Counted from the stretch's first letter, positions 45,597 to 56,206 are shown. The stretch: 64,000 nucleotides of DNA from Laburnicola sp. R22_1 (GCA_014281115.1 JACONQ010000007.1:2170001-2234000); one strand, 5' to 3'. Program-made: numbers and translations. The notes: generated by a model from the letters alone, not told the origin.

Positions 45597-46097
45597 CTAC
45601 CTCCCCTCCAAAAACTCCTTGAACGCCGCATTCCCCCTCACACCCCGCCCCTTATCATACCCCACAATCATATTCCTCATATTCTCAATCCACTTCGCAC
45701 ACTCCTTACACACCTCACTCGGATTACTATTAACGATGGCGCGCGTTTTCAAATCTGCACATGTTTCTACTACAGGGAGGAGCTCGTGGTCGGGTATTGC
45801 GACGCTGGTAGAGCTGGATGGTGAAGGGCGGGGCGAGCCTGTGGTGTCGGGACCGGAGGCTGTGCGGGTGAGGGTGGTTGAGCGGCGGAGCATGTTTCCG
45901 CTGAGGAAGCGGCGGGTGCTGCTGGTGCGCTTGGGCGGCGAGAAGTTGAATTCTTGGGGTGGGGCGATGGGCGGGGAGCTGGGGCCGCGTTTGGAGAGGA
46001 TGGTGGTGTAGGCGGTGGGGCAGGGGGTGTAGCGCGCTGAGTAGACTTCGCCGTAGTGGCCGCAGCCGGAGTGTTGGGTGTAGTTGTGCCAGCACAT
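45597..46097 (-). CDS. Small Cys-rich protein, MC-xxx-CGH family, member B
   Basis: Intronless, 166 aa, ATG 46097. MCWHNYTQHSGCGHYGEVYS opens the protein like member A. A Ser/Pro/Thr-rich disordered middle follows (residues ~35-105). The C-terminal segment ETCADLKTRAIVNSNPSEVC then CKECAKWIENMRNMIVGYDK contains three more Cys. The shared N-terminal Cys/His motif suggests a zinc-binding module. No signal peptide or membrane segment was found, so it is probably intracellular. The function is unknown. Confidence 0.65.
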   Translation of the reverse strand: MCWHNYTQHSGCGHYGEVYSARYTPCPTAYTTILSKRGPSSPPIAPPQEFNFSPPKRTSSTRRFLSGNMLRRSTTLTRTASGPDTTGSPRPSPSSSTSVAIPDHELLPVVETCADLKTRAIVNSNPSEVCKECAKWIENMRNMIVGYDKGRGVRGNAAFKEFLEGR

Positions 46098-47191
46098 TGG
46101 TATGGGTTGCCTTTCTGGGATGGAAGTTGGGGGGTTGGTTTTGCGCGATGGGGGGTTGTGGAGATTGATATGGGGGGTTGCAGGTTCGCGTGGCGCTTGT
46201 GGGGTGTTGGGAGTGATGCTGGGTCGTTATCAGTGGGTGAATGGATGTGCACATGACAGACGTCTCTGTGGTAGCTTTTTTCTTGAATGCAGGGAGGTAA
46301 GACACGGTGATGATTATATGAGGTGGCATGCTTAGAACATGTCGTCAATAAGCGGTGAAGGATCTGCACAGGGGTTTTAATAAGCAGCTGGACAACCATG
46401 TGAATGCATCCACGCCTCCGGATAGATGAAGTAATGAAAAGTGATGTCGCGCATGAGATGTGTCGTTTTGGGGATCTTGAAATTCAACCACTAGCTACAC
46501 TCACTGGACAAAAGTTTAGCGACGGTACCATAGGTAAACGCTCTTCAATAACTAAAACTTTTAGATCATTGTAAAGGTCTAAGATCGTTCCTACAGACAG
46601 GGCGTCCATCTCTACAGATGTTCGGAGTTATCGATGAATTTAAATAAAAAAAAGCGTAGAATTTGTTGCTATGGTGGGAGAGTTCACACACAATTATTCA
46701 CGCCGATTAAGTTAAGTGGTATAACAGACGAAGGCTTGAATTCTATGATGCAGTCATTCCAGATTTTTTGAATGACATCTGGAAGACTTTGAATGGGAAT
46801 CAATCCAAGAACGTCAACGGAAGTCGAGATGCACATCTGGACCCTAGAGATTATAAGTGAGTGGAACCAGGACGGTATACATGCCGGGAATCAGATTTAC
46901 AATAAAATGCTATCACTGCCTTCTTTGGGATTGGAAAAAAAGTCCAAATGACTCTCAGTGCACGCATTTGAACCTAGGAAGGGGAGTGTGTGTCGGGACC
47001 CCGCCGTGCCCGAGCGGTAGACAGTCCGCGATTGGCCTCTAGCTTTCAAGGTTTGCGTATCAACTGGCAGGCTGAGATTCATCCGACCGCATCATCTACT
47101 GATATATTTACACCATATTTACCATCTCACCACATCCTGCAAAACCACAACCCCCTCTCGATATCCCTTAAGCGGCACAACCACAGACATC
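46098..47191. other. Intergenic
   Basis: About 1.1 kb with no supported gene. A tRNA-like CCGAGCGGTAGAC at 47008-47020 lacks the other arms and was not called. Confidence 0.4.
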
Positions 47192-47863
47192 ATGCCCATA
47201 TACAACAAATTCGGCGAAGAAATCCTACGTCTCTTCCATCCAAAAGCGGAGCCTCTCTACCATCGCATTCCAGCCGCGGACCTCCTGGTCTTCAACGAAG
47301 AGAAACAATTTCTTCAACTCCAATATTTCACAAGCGGTCTTCACCAGGATGACTTCTCCATGGTTGTCCACATCGACGGCGCCTGCCGCAATAACGGAAA
47401 GCTTACAGCCAAGTCCTCTTACGGCATCTGCTTCAGCCCAGGGTCCCGTTACAACACAAATGGACTCATTCCCCCCTCCCTCCCGCAGAGCAGCTCCCGC
47501 GCCAAAATCGAAGCCCTGGGTCATGCTTTGAATATCATCTGCAAGATTACAGATAAAGACTTTGATCTCCAACATATCAAAATCGTCACTGACTCTCGCT
47601 TTCTCGTGGAATCCATGTCTGAATACGTAGACGAGTGGATTGCCAACTATGGGAAAAATTCACGAGGGAAGCCCGTGGATCATTGCAAGAAGAGGAAGTA
47701 GCTCCATGAAAAGATGGATGAGATGGAGTATGGGGATGAAGGAGCACGATATGTGTAGTTTTGGCTCGTGCCGCGGGAGATGAATGCCGGAGCCGATGCT
47801 CTTGCAAACGAAGCTTTGGACGAGGCTTACGGCTATGTCAGCGTTATGAAGATCGTAAGGTAA
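47192..47863 (+). pseudogene. RNase H-fold protein interrupted by two in-frame TAG codons
   Basis: A single reading frame of 223 codons begins at ATG 47192 (MPIYNKFGEEILRLFHPKAE). The RNase H1 fold is readable: MVVHIDGACRNNGKLTAKSS (first Asp), SSSRAKIEALGHALNII (Glu), HIKIVTDSRFLVESMSEYV (second Asp). Then TAG at 47699 and TAG at 47756 interrupt before FWLVPREMNAGADALANEAL, which carries the final catalytic Asp. The frame is preserved across both stops to TAA 47861. Both TAGs could come from CAG by one C-to-T change in CpA context, the RIP-preferred site. A 61-nt GT..AG candidate covering them would break the frame. As annotated, the truncated protein (169 aa) lacks the last active-site residue. 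Confidence 0.7.
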
Positions 47864-48391
47864 CTAGTAACTAGTTTGACCACGAGTGCCTTCCAAGGTT
47901 TCCTACGCAAGGCAGGCCACAGATGGTGTCACAGGATAAGTTGCCTCTCTTAAGTCTTCCTAATAGGAAACTTCGAAGGATCTCGTGGAACTTAATTGCA
48001 AAGAATAGGATTAGCTGTAATACCCCAGGACTGGCGATACGAAGGCGTAAGGTGCTTAAGTGAAGCGGAGGGAGGTTGTATCGGTTTCAAATTCAAGTGA
48101 CCGCTGGGCGTAAGGAACAAGACCCCGACTTATCTCCCTCTCGTGCAAGATTGAGGCAGCGCGTATGCACTGTGTTAGCCCAGGATAAGCAAGATCAAGA
48201 CCAATTGTACTCAAATTTTAGTCCTGTAGCTGTAGCAATTCTATCGAGAAAACATGATGCAATAGCAGGTAAGACATGCCCAGTATCGTGCAGTGAGTCT
48301 TACCAGACGCGTAAGAATATCATCCCCTTTGTACTGCAGATAATATTAATGGTAATTGAGATGTTCATTCCGTTACCTGGAGCAAGAGCAT
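47864..48391. other. Gene-free stretch
   Basis: No gene was supported. The composition is normal to AT-rich and possibly contains more of the decayed repeat described next. Confidence 0.4.
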
Positions 48392-48691
48392 TCACCAGAA
48401 CATCTTCGAAAGGGCGTAGTGGGCGAGGACAACAAAATGCTTTAGGTCATAAGTGCAGGTGGCGTGTTGCACCAGGATACGTAGCTCCAATGCAAGCCTT
48501 GTCGTGGGCTATAACAGAGCACAATGGTAATCCACATGCTCATTTCGCTATATATGTGCTAACTGCAGCAATAACCTGCACCGGGATATTTTCGAAGGAG
48601 CGTAGTGAGTGAGGACTATAAGAAGCTTTAGGTCGTAAGTTTAGGTAGCGTGTTACACCAGGGTATCATACAAATGCTGGCTCTGTAGTAG
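48392..48691. repeat. Degenerate direct repeat pair, ~115 bp units
   Basis: Unit one at about 48392-48509 and unit two at about 48577-48691 align along TTCGAA..G.GCGTAGTG, GAGGAC, GCTTTAGGTC.TAAGT, AGGT.GCGTGTT.CACCAGG. Many differences are C/T or G/A, with the second copy the more AT-rich. Probably a decayed transposon tandem. Confidence 0.6.
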
Positions 48692-49223
48692 ACAAAAAAA
48701 AAAGAAAACGTCCTTTTGTAACAAGTCTTTGTACAGCATGCGTTAGTATTGCACATCTTAAGCTGACACAATAACATGCTGAAGTATCCGGATTTGTTCT
48801 TTGTCTCCATAGGAGGTCCAGAATATATCGGTAAAGGCTCAGAATGCCCAAGGCACATGTGCAGACAGAATAACGCCCGACCACTCCCCCCATCAAAAAT
48901 TCCTAAACTCATTAGAAAGAACAATTCAATGCATCAAATAGCCCACATCTATCCATAGTGACATAAATCATGCGTTTCAGCCATTGCAGCTTTCTAATGG
49001 TTGATGCAGCCCAGACGCTGCTCACTGTACCTCGGCGTTGATGACCCCTCTCGGCCCCACACTCGGGCTGTAGACACTTCCGAGACTGGTATCGCCACCG
49101 TGTCATCTAGCCAACGCCTGACCTTTGTATCGCACCCTCCTAAACGCTCCTCCTGTCAAGTATGATGAATATATATGCTAAATTCCATAATTTAGCAACA
49201 ATTCACTCAAAAGAGTGGCGTAG
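48692..49223. other. Gene-free stretch upstream of tRNA-Gln
   Basis: No gene was supported. Confidence 0.4.
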
Positions 49224-49305
49224 GGTTGTGTAGTGTAGTGGTGATCACTCCGGATTTTGATTGTAACAGCTTCCGGCAACCCCGGTTCGAGCCCGGGCAC
49301 GACCT
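49224..49305 (+). tRNA. tRNA-Gln(UUG) with a 10-nt intron
   Basis: The acceptor GGTTGTG pairs with CACGACC (one T-G wobble), with discriminator T. The D arm is TAGTGTAGTGGTGATCA. The anticodon stem CCGGA/TCCGG encloses loop TTTTGA..T with anticodon TTG (reads CAA). Ten nucleotides (49261-49270) interrupt the loop between positions 37 and 38, the canonical nuclear tRNA intron site. The T arm is CCCCGGTTCGAGCCCGGG. A T-rich Pol III terminator follows at about 49307. Confidence 0.93.
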
Positions 49306-49306
49306 G

Positions 49307-49326
49307 ATTTTTCTTTTTCCTTTTTG
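49307..49326 (+). terminator. Pol III terminator of tRNA-Gln
   Basis: Several T runs of three to five follow the tRNA 3' end directly. Confidence 0.7.
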
Positions 49327-49703
49327 CCAGTTTGTGAGGGAGGTTGGGGGAAAGAGGGTTAATTTTTGGTGTTCAGGGAAGGGAGGGTTGGTGAGGGGGG
49401 AGGGCGCTGCGGGGAGCGGTGCGCTGCGCCTGATTGGGACACAATTTTTTTTCCGAGGTAGACAGGCGTATTTTATTTGTTATGAGAGCACGTTTGAATT
49501 GTTTTGCTATACGTTGTATGTTCGCTGCGTACTGATGCGCGGTTTGTTTTGAGGTCGCGTTGGGCATTGCGAGCTGCGTCGATGTGCGATGTTGCAGAAC
49601 CAAGCGGGGGTAGAGTATCACATCGTGGCATTGCATCGTGTTGAACAAATCTGGACATAGGCTGCAATCACGTAATTCTACTCGCATGATTATAACGTCT
49701 ACC
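49327..49703. other. Intergenic
   Basis: Between tRNA-Gln and the ALG2 3' end. Nothing was recognised. Confidence 0.45.
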
Positions 49704-51172
49704 CTACATCTTGCGCATTTCTTGTACTTGCTTTATCGTCAGCCACATACTCAGCGCAGCCAATCCACCCATCAGCGCGACCGCGGCCAGCACGGCTGCG
49801 AAAGGAGTGACTGGCGGACGCGCCTTCTTCGCCATGCCTAGAATCTCCGTCTCCAATGTCTCCGCCATCTTCTCTTCCGAGAACAGCGATTCCACCCGCT
49901 CTCTACCCCGCTTGCCCATCTCCTTGAGCCTCTCCTCGCTTTTGCCATCCTCGAGTGCGATGCGCATGACCTGCGTCCAGTCCTGAACCTTTGTAACGTC
50001 CCTGAGCCAGCCTGTCTGCCCGTCCACGACTGTTTCGGTCGGGCCGCCCTCGTTCGCGGCAAGTACCGGGGTGCCTGCTAGCATGGCTTCGAGTGGGACA
50101 ATGCCAAAATGCTCGTGCAGCGGCGTGTATACTAGGAGTCGTGAGGTGGCGAGCAATGTAGTCTTGAATGCAGACGGGACAGAGTGGAGGAAGAGAACGA
50201 CGATGTCATCGGGGACACGTTGTGCGGTGATGACCGTCTTCGAGGTCGCATGCTTGAGCTTCAGCGAATCGGCGAGCTCGCACAGCTCAGTGTACGTTGA
50301 GACGTTCTCTGCTACCCGTGGGTCGTATCCGCCTGCAATCACCAGCCTAGTATTTTTGCGCTCTTGAGTGGATAACCCTGCGAACGCCTTGATCGCAAGC
50401 GTGACATCCTTCTTCTTCTCGAAGCGGTTGATGCTCAGCAACACCTTCTTGTCCTTCCACAACGGCGTAATCTCCTCTACGCCATCTCCGGTTTTGGTAT
50501 CGACGCAGGGGTACACAACGCTAGGTTTGCGAAAGTTTAGACTCGGGAAGGCCGCTGCAAACACGCCCTTCGTGAAGTTGCTATTCACCACAATCGTGTC
50601 GCTACAGCCTGTGCTCCAGCTCTCCAACCAGTCAAACGGCCCGCGGTACAAGGTTTTTAATATGCCCCCTTTCTTCGCGAGCAGCTTGTCCGGAAAGTGG
50701 CAGTAGAATATGATGCGCACGCGCGGCTGCAGTATCCGGAGGAGGGGAATGCCGGCGCTGAGCTGGTCGACGAAGAACGAGGTAGGCTGGAGCTTCTGCA
50801 GCTCGTTTGTCAAGACGGCGATGTGCAGTATCAAGTGCACCTGGCGGAGGATGGCACAGAGAATGGCGAAGCGGCCGAAGATGGTCGGCGGCACAATCGA
50901 GTTCCCGCACACCTTGACGTCGAGGGTCCCTTTATGTGTACATCATGTCTCAGCTACCTCTCATGATAAGCTTGAGGAGTCGCAAGCAGAGCAGGGTGCT
51001 TACCATCGCGTGCTTCGTCGAAGCAGTGGGCGGGGTCGCAATGCGACGTGAAGATGGTGACCTTGTGCCCGCGCTCCTGCAGCCCCACGGCGGCGTCGAC
51101 CACCAGCCGCTCGGCGCCGCCAATGCCCAAGTCGGGGTGGAAGAAGACGACGTGCTGCTTCTTGTCGGCCAT
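49704..51172 (-). CDS. ALG2: Alpha-1,3/1,6-mannosyltransferase Alg2
   Basis: Exons 51172-51004 and 50929-49704 are joined by a 74-nt intron (GTAAGC..ATAAAG) and encode 464 aa starting [20 protein letters not shown]. Alg2 adds the second and third mannose to the dolichol-linked oligosaccharide on the cytosolic face of the ER. The GT-B fold shows the N-terminal [13 protein letters not shown] loop, [42 protein letters not shown] and the GT4 EX7E motif [12 protein letters not shown]. The C-terminal segment [20 protein letters not shown] is a membrane anchor. It is divergent from VPS15; the start codons are 345 bp apart. Confidence 0.95.
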
Positions 51173-51517
51173 GGTGTAGTTCTTCCAAGGATGTCTGGGG
51201 TGTGCCAGCTCGCATACGTGTTGCGTGGAAAGGGCAGCCGCGACCCACGCCCTTGCCCGTTGCGGTATAGCAGCCGGAGACCCTGGGCGTCGCCGACTGG
51301 TGAAGGATGACCTCGACCTGTCACTGCACATGATGCTGCACTCGCAATCCGCGCCATCTCGCGACATCGATCCGGCTCGTGGCCTTTCAAACAAACACAC
51401 GCACGCAAGTGAATAGTGCAGATTGTCTCTAGCCTGCGTCGTCACCGAAGCCCTCAACATGCACAACGGGAGGCATCAACACCGCTGCGCTGCACCCTAA
51501 ATCGACCACCCGCAACC
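51173..51517. promoter_or_regulatory. Bidirectional promoter between ALG2 and VPS15
   Basis: A 345-bp region between divergent start codons. The VPS15 frame is open back to 51416 but contains no ATG there. Confidence 0.5.
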
Positions 51518-54500
51518 ATGGGCCAAGGCTTCTCCCTCACCACGCTTTCGGCTGGCTCGGCCAACATCGACGTGCCCGAGCTGGCCGATATTCGCTATGA
51601 GAAGTCTCTGGGCGCTGCCCGCTTTATGAAATCAGTGCGAGCCAGGCATAAAGATGGCCTGGTTGTCGCCCGTGTGGTGATGAAACCATATGCGCAGTTC
51701 AATCTTGATCGCTACGTCAGGCGTCTTGTCGAGGAGCGAAAGTTGCTTGCCGATGTGCCAAACGCTCTCGGCTATCATCGCATCCTGGAGACAGCCGTCG
51801 GAGGTTATCTCGTGCGCCAGTACATCCACAGCTCCCTGTACGATCGTCTGAGTACCCGCCCGTTTCTCGAGGACATTGAGAAGAAGTGGTTGTCATTTCA
51901 ACTACTTTGTGCTGTCCGGGATTGCCACGCGCGGAACATCTACCATGGCGACATCAAAACCGAGAACATCCTGGTCACATCATGGAACTGGCTATACCTG
52001 GTAGACTTTTCTGCTTCCTACAAGCCGCCATATTTACCTGAAGACAACCCCGCCGACTTTTCGTTCTACTTCGATATGTCAGGGCGACGTACATGCTATC
52101 TCGCTCCAGAGCGATTTCTCGGCCCCGGCGCTCAGCCCGAAGGCGAAGGCACAGTGACATGGGCCATGGACATATTTTCCGTCGGCTGTGTCATCGCTGA
52201 GCTTTTCCTGGAATCGCCCATCTTCAACTTGAGCCAGCTTTTCAAGTATCGACAGGGTGAATACGATCCTGCTCAGCTATATTTGAACAAAATTCATGAT
52301 AAAGATGTACGGGAGCTTATCATGCACATGATACAAGTGGACCCCAACTCGCGCATGTCTGCGGAAGATTATCTTGAGCACTGGCAAGGCAAAGTCTTTC
52401 CGCATTACTTTTACGGATTTCTTCAGCAGTATATGCACTCAATCACAGACCCGTCCTCGGGGCGCAAACCAGTGACCACCGAAACTGAACATCTTGGCGA
52501 GCCCGACGACCGGATAGAGCAAATCTATAGTGATTTTGACAAAATCTCCCATCTGCTTTCGAGTAGAGATGGCAACGTCCCGAACAAGCCGCAACACTCC
52601 CCGCCGAAACCGAACGCAAAATTATTTCCCCTTTGTATCGATATCCCCAACTACCAGCATCAAGCTTCTCCTACGCCGAGTCTTGCTGTTGATGACGGGA
52701 ACCTCATATTCCTCACGATAGTTGTCTCGTGTTTGCGCGGCACCGCCAGAGCATCGGCTAGGTTACGAGGTCTTGAGTTGCTTTTAGCCTTTGCTGAACG
52801 GCTTACAGACGAAGCAAAGTTAGATCGTGTCGTTCCATACGTGGCAACCGTCCTGACGGACAATTCTACCCAAGTGAGGATTGCGGCTTTGCGTACAATG
52901 ACGCAGATTTTGGCCATGGTCCATGTTGTGTCGCCTGTCAACGCATACGTCTTTCCGGAATACGTTCTGCCTCGGCTGGAACGGTATCTTCCAGAATTCT
53001 CAACTACAGTCAGTCCTTTGGTTCGCATGCACTATGCATGGTGCATTGGAACACTAGCGACTACCGCGGCACGGTATCTTGACATCATCCAGGCATTGCG
53101 TGCCGAAGGCACTTTACCTGCAGCAGATGCAGAGACGGAAGAAGAACTCACATCCTCTGCTCATCGGAATCAGTTCGACTCCGACCGCCAAAACTTGCTT
53201 GAAGCGTTCGAGAAGCACACGAAATCCCTTCTTACCGACTCTGATCCATCTGTCCGCCGCGCGATGCTTCGGTCGGTAGCTGATCTCTGCGTCTTCTTCG
53301 GAAGTCCTAGAGCTAATGATGTTGTGCTGAGCCACTTGAATACCTACCTAAATGACCCCGATTGGATGCTCAAGTGCGCTTTTTTCGAGGCCATCGTGGG
53401 TGTTGCTGTATTTGTGGGCGGAGCTAGCTTGGAAGGCTACATCCTTCCGTTAATGGTTCAAGCTCTAACGGACCCCGAGGAGTTTGTCGTAGAGAAGGTC
53501 ATTCGAGCCTTCTCCTCAATAGCAGAACTTGGCCTATTCCAGCGTTCCAAAACGTGGGAGCTGGTCGACATCGTAGCTCGCCTTACCATGCACCCCAACA
53601 TTTGGATCCGAGAAGCAGCCACGCAATTCATCTCAGCTGCTTCGAAATACCTCTCCGTCGCTGACACTCATAGCATCTTGGTTAATCTGATCAAGCCGTA
53701 TCTCAAAATCATCCCATCAGACTTTACTGAGTTACGTCTGCTCGACTCGCTCAAGAAGCCCTTATCGAGACTCGCGGTAGATATGGCCTCTAACTGGTCA
53801 TTGATCGAACAGAAAGGAATCTTCTGGGTGTCCGCCAAAACGCAACAGACCTTTGCGTTTGGGTCCTCAGAGGATACTCTACCAACAATCTCGGGGCGTG
53901 AGTTGGACCCGAAAGTGTTGCAGAGGATGCAGAAAACAGAAGAAGACGAGCAGTGGATACGAAAGTTGAGGAACGCAGGCTTCACCACCGAAGACGATTT
54001 TAAGCTCGTAGCGTTGCGGGAATTCATATGGAGAGTTGCCCACCGTCGAAAATTGGACAGCTCAACATCTGCTCCCTCGAAGTTCAACAACATTGTCGTA
54101 TTGAAAGACCTAGACGTCCAGCCTCTCACAGTCCTCTTCGAGAACGCACGGGAAACGGTGGAGCAAGCGCGCCGGGAGGCAGATTACACTGACGGGTCTC
54201 ACCCAAAGACGATTAGAGATGCATTGTTAGATGCCTCCACTACAGAAAATGAGGCCCATGCTGTTCGGACGGTCGCGCAAACCGGCACCCAAGCTGATCG
54301 TTTGACACGAGAAGGCCTCGGGGGACGCCGTAACTCTATTCCTTCACGGACCAAGCCAGCTTCGTCTCCAATTGATTTGCTGGCCGGGTTAGATTCGCCA
54401 TCTTCTGATGCTGCAGACCCTAGACGCAACGCCTTACAGGTGCCTAGTGGTGACTCACCGACCACACATTCACCCGTTGGGTCGTTTGGGGCTGGAGATC

Positions 54501-56206
54501 ATGCCCATTCTCTTCGCCACAGGAACAGCGCACTAAATCTCCTTGGTAGAGGGGACAAGGCGTCGGCGGAGATCGGAACCACATCCACGAATGCGTTAGG
54601 CAAGGTCGACGGTGCCACCGCACGGGACCCATCTCTCACTCGACAACCACCTTCACCATTGTCGGTGGACCATAGGCGTATAAGCCCTTCACGAGCCCGC
54701 TTCCGAGATGCACACAACTACGCTGGAAATGACCCGACAGTGCTGAAGTTGTTAGATTCGATGCTTTTAGAGAGGTTCCCTCCGGGTGAAGTGGAATTTG
54801 GACCAAAGATACAGCCTTCTAACCGAGCACCCTTCATCCGCTACAAAGATGGGCATCAGTCACCAAACAATGGTCCATGGAGACCGGAGGGTACATTAGT
54901 TGGATTGCTGAGCGAGCACACAGCTGCAGTGAGAAGAATTTTAGTTGCTCAGGATCAAACCTTCTTCATTTCCGGCTCGGACGATGGTACTGTCAAGATC
55001 TGGGACACAGCTCGTTTTGAACGAAATGTAACCCGAAAAGCGCGACAGACATACAGACTGAGTGAAGGAGTCAAAGTCACCAGCCTTTGTTTCGTGGAGT
55101 ATACTTATTGCTTTGTTGTAACAGGCAGCGACGGTAGCGTGCATGTGGTTCGAGTCGACAACTACGAGGACAACAACGGTGGACGCAAGTTTGGAAGGCC
55201 TAGACTCCTGCGTGAGTACCAGCTCCCGGACGGGGATAACGCCATGTGGTCGGAGCATTATGAGCAGGATAACAAGTCCGTCCTTGTGCTGGCAACCAAC
55301 ACGTCGAAGGTCATCGCTCTCGATCTGAAAACCATGTCAGAGCTGTACACACTAAACAATCATCTTCAGCATGGTTATCCTACCTGCTTCTGTATTGATA
55401 GGAGGGCGCACTGGCTACTGCTCGGAACTTCTCATGGGGTGCTTGAACTATGGGACCTTCGCTTCAAACTACAGCTCAAATCCTGGGTCTTCCCGGGCGC
55501 AGCGCCTATACACCGGCTACATCTGCCCAAGACGAGGAAGCCGCGCGTGTACATTACCGGAGGAACTGGACAGGGCGAAGTCACTGTATGGGACTTCGAG
55601 AAAATCATCTGCAAAGAGCTGTATCGCACTGGAACAAGCAAAGACCTCGGAACAAAAAGTACTACGCTTATTGACCTCGATATGGAAGCATCCGGGGGTA
55701 TGCTTGGGCGCTTCGCGACGAGCTTAGAATCAACAGCGAATTCTGCACCAGATCGAGGGGTCCATGCGCTTGTCGTAGCAACGCAAGCTACGGATGAGAA
55801 AGGCGAATCGAAATCCCACACATTCCTCTTAAGTGCAGGTCCCGACTGGAAAGTGCGCTACTGGGACACAAACCGGCAAGACGCATCCATGGTCGTCAGC
55901 GGCTTGGAACCAGACGAATCCAAACCTCAATACGTGACCAGTCAGCCTCCTTCCAGCCCAGAAACAGTTGTCGTCACGGAGAGGTTAATGCAGCCGCAGA
56001 GCCAGGGTCCGGTGAGTGGCAGGGAAAGTAGGAGCTCGAATAAACATGCACAGTCGAAGAGCAGCCGGTCTGGTCTGATCAGCGCGCAGCAGCAGCATCT
56101 TTTGAAAGGGCATTTAGATACGGTAATGGACGTGGCGCTTCTGGAGCAGCCATATGGGATGGTTGTTTCCGGTGATCGATCGGGCGTTATGTACATGTTC
56201 ATGTAG
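51518..56206 (+). CDS. VPS15: Vps15 regulatory kinase subunit of PI3-kinase complexes I and II
   Basis: Intronless, 1562 aa. The start is ATG 51518 (MGQGFSLTTLSAGSANIDV), in ACC-ATGG context; Gly2 is an expected myristoylation site. The kinase domain spans ~25-330, with catalytic loop HGDIKTEN (143-150), a DFS triad at 163-165 in place of DFG, and no classical glycine-rich loop, as usual for Vps15. HEAT repeats follow (~420-800: ARASARLRGLELLLAFAERL, VRIAALRTMTQILAMV). A Ser-rich linker precedes C-terminal WD40 repeats (LLSEHTAAVRRILVAQDQTF, ISGSDDGTVKIWD, GMVVSGDRSGVMYMFM). It scaffolds Vps34 for autophagy and endosomal sorting, functionally adjacent to the Vps20 and Cue5-like genes in this window. 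Confidence 0.97.
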   Translation: MGQGFSLTTLSAGSANIDVPELADIRYEKSLGAARFMKSVRARHKDGLVVARVVMKPYAQFNLDRYVRRLVEERKLLADVPNALGYHRILETAVGGYLVRQYIHSSLYDRLSTRPFLEDIEKKWLSFQLLCAVRDCHARNIYHGDIKTENILVTSWNWLYLVDFSASYKPPYLPEDNPADFSFYFDMSGRRTCYLAPERFLGPGAQPEGEGTVTWAMDIFSVGCVIAELFLESPIFNLSQLFKYRQGEYDPAQLYLNKIHDKDVRELIMHMIQVDPNSRMSAEDYLEHWQGKVFPHYFYGFLQQYMHSITDPSSGRKPVTTETEHLGEPDDRIEQIYSDFDKISHLLSSRDGNVPNKPQHSPPKPNAKLFPLCIDIPNYQHQASPTPSLAVDDGNLIFLTIVVSCLRGTARASARLRGLELLLAFAERLTDEAKLDRVVPYVATVLTDNSTQVRIAALRTMTQILAMVHVVSPVNAYVFPEYVLPRLERYLPEFSTTVSPLVRMHYAWCIGTLATTAARYLDIIQALRAEGTLPAADAETEEELTSSAHRNQFDSDRQNLLEAFEKHTKSLLTDSDPSVRRAMLRSVADLCVFFGSPRANDVVLSHLNTYLNDPDWMLKCAFFEAIVGVAVFVGGASLEGYILPLMVQALTDPEEFVVEKVIRAFSSIAELGLFQRSKTWELVDIVARLTMHPNIWIREAATQFISAASKYLSVADTHSILVNLIKPYLKIIPSDFTELRLLDSLKKPLSRLAVDMASNWSLIEQKGIFWVSAKTQQTFAFGSSEDTLPTISGRELDPKVLQRMQKTEEDEQWIRKLRNAGFTTEDDFKLVALREFIWRVAHRRKLDSSTSAPSKFNNIVVLKDLDVQPLTVLFENARETVEQARREADYTDGSHPKTIRDALLDASTTENEAHAVRTVAQTGTQADRLTREGLGGRRNSIPSRTKPASSPIDLLAGLDSPSSDAADPRRNALQVPSGDSPTTHSPVGSFGAGDHAHSLRHRNSALNLLGRGDKASAEIGTTSTNALGKVDGATARDPSLTRQPPSPLSVDHRRISPSRARFRDAHNYAGNDPTVLKLLDSMLLERFPPGEVEFGPKIQPSNRAPFIRYKDGHQSPNNGPWRPEGTLVGLLSEHTAAVRRILVAQDQTFFISGSDDGTVKIWDTARFERNVTRKARQTYRLSEGVKVTSLCFVEYTYCFVVTGSDGSVHVVRVDNYEDNNGGRKFGRPRLLREYQLPDGDNAMWSEHYEQDNKSVLVLATNTSKVIALDLKTMSELYTLNNHLQHGYPTCFCIDRRAHWLLLGTSHGVLELWDLRFKLQLKSWVFPGAAPIHRLHLPKTRKPRVYITGGTGQGEVTVWDFEKIICKELYRTGTSKDLGTKSTTLIDLDMEASGGMLGRFATSLESTANSAPDRGVHALVVATQATDEKGESKSHTFLLSAGPDWKVRYWDTNRQDASMVVSGLEPDESKPQYVTSQPPSSPETVVVTERLMQPQSQGPVSGRESRSSNKHAQSKSSRSGLISAQQQHLLKGHLDTVMDVALLEQPYGMVVSGDRSGVMYMFM

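Noticed and set aside
45426..46399. Overlapping plus- and minus-strand ORFs around the second Cys-rich gene
   Set aside because: Low-complexity Pro/His/Thr translations typical of shadow frames; only the MCWHN frame shows a family motif.
46998..47080. tRNA-Leu/Ser-like gene around CCGAGCGGTAGAC
   Set aside because: No matching acceptor stem or T arm.
47698..47758. Intron removing both stops of the RNase H gene
   Set aside because: The 61-nt GT..AG interval shifts the frame and has no good donor or branch site.
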